From: Halococcaceae archaeon
GTDB taxonomy: Archaea > Halobacteriota > Halobacteria > Halobacteriales > Halalkalicoccaceae
Assembly (NCBI GenBank): GCA_007129135.1
Contig: SKWB01000331.1
Location: 1 to 5,977 of the forward strand
Direction: 5' to 3'
DNA length: 5,977 bases
Below the pieces are notes generated by a model, which searched no databases, had not been told where the DNA came from, and saw only the letters and a list, made by a program, of their open reading frames with translations. Position 1 is the stretch's first letter. Each line of letters starts with the position of its first letter. This document shows positions 5,785 to 5,977 of the stretch, in pieces. The translations under genes and the position numbers were made by a program.

Positions 5785-5967
5785 ATGAGCGGACGCCCCC
5801 TCGACGTCCTCGAAGCCTCGGTCGGCGAGGCCGTGACGGTCAGGCTCAAAGACGGAACCGAGTACGTCGGCACCCTCACGGGCTACGACCAGCACATGAA
5901 CGTGGTGCTCGAAGACGACAACACAACCATTATACGCGGCGATAACGTCGTTTCGATCCACCCATGA
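5785..5967 (+). CDS. LSm (Sm-like archaeal) RNA-binding protein, 60 aa
   Basis: This is an archaeal Sm-like protein of the Lsm1 (SmAP1) group, the counterpart of eukaryotic Sm/LSm and bacterial Hfq. It is expected to form a ring that binds U-rich RNA, including small RNAs and tRNAs. Both signature motifs are visible: Sm1 with LKDGTEYVGTLTGYDQHMNVVLED (residues 22-45, including the Asp-x-His-Met-Asn RNA-binding loop) and Sm2 with IIRGDNVVSI (49-58, including Arg-Gly). At 60 residues it is short; the loop between the motifs is only a few residues (DNTT) and there is almost no C-terminal tail. The start is fixed by the leaderless promoter 27 bases upstream. Its stop overlaps the next gene's ATG in ATGA, the translationally coupled LSm-L37e arrangement known from haloarchaea. 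Confidence 0.96.
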   Translation: MSGRPLDVLEASVGEAVTVRLKDGTEYVGTLTGYDQHMNVVLEDDNTTIIRGDNVVSIHP

Positions 5968-5977
5968 CCGACGGAAC
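5964..5977 (+). CDS. rpl37e: Start of the next gene, probably ribosomal protein L37e (3' cut by window edge)
   Basis: An ATG at 5964-5966 overlaps the LSm stop codon in ATGA and opens a frame reading MTDGT before the window ends. Five codons cannot identify a protein. The assignment rests on the well-known conserved LSm-rpl37e pair in archaea, where the genes overlap and are co-transcribed, and on haloarchaeal L37e proteins beginning with a similar short MT-Gly-Thr segment. Confidence 0.5.

Overview
The window is about 6 kb of GC-rich, tightly packed DNA from a haloarchaeon (class Halobacteria; I cannot name the genus). The evidence is strongly acidic proteins (D/E-rich, few K), TATA-like elements about 27 bases upstream of start codons with almost no 5' leader, and an archaeal LSm gene overlapping a probable rpl37e start.

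Left part (1-3013): a small accessory-looking group. At the left edge is the end of a very small hydrophobic protein (+ strand, end of frame at 121), resembling the short haloarchaeal DUF7503-type proteins. Converging on it and overlapping its stop codon by 4 bases is a minus-strand gene for a 705-residue CHAT-domain (caspase-like, clan CD) protease with His and Cys catalytic residues intact. Upstream of that on the same strand is a 235-residue protein resembling a degenerate RecA/KaiC-fold protein (DUF7504-type). The last ~100 codons of the CHAT gene are 44% GC against ~66% just before, a sharp change at the end of the catalytic domain. This protease, degenerate ATPase-like protein and small membrane or secreted peptide are the best candidate here for an undescribed system; its function is inference.

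Middle (3089-4605): two more minus-strand genes. One is a zincin-type metalloprotease with an HEVAH motif (the family annotated as 'coenzyme F420 biosynthesis-associated' or zinc-dependent metalloprotease). The other is a 155-residue very acidic protein with a two-copy 28-residue repeat and one C-terminal membrane segment.

Right part (4687-5977): plus-strand housekeeping genes. An M42-family metallo-aminopeptidase is transcribed divergently from the acidic membrane protein. It is followed by a 60-residue LSm (Sm-like) RNA-binding protein with its own leaderless promoter, whose stop overlaps the start of the next gene, probably ribosomal protein L37e. No RNA gene, CRISPR array, insertion sequence or attachment site is visible, and no gene-free stretch exceeds 100 bases.
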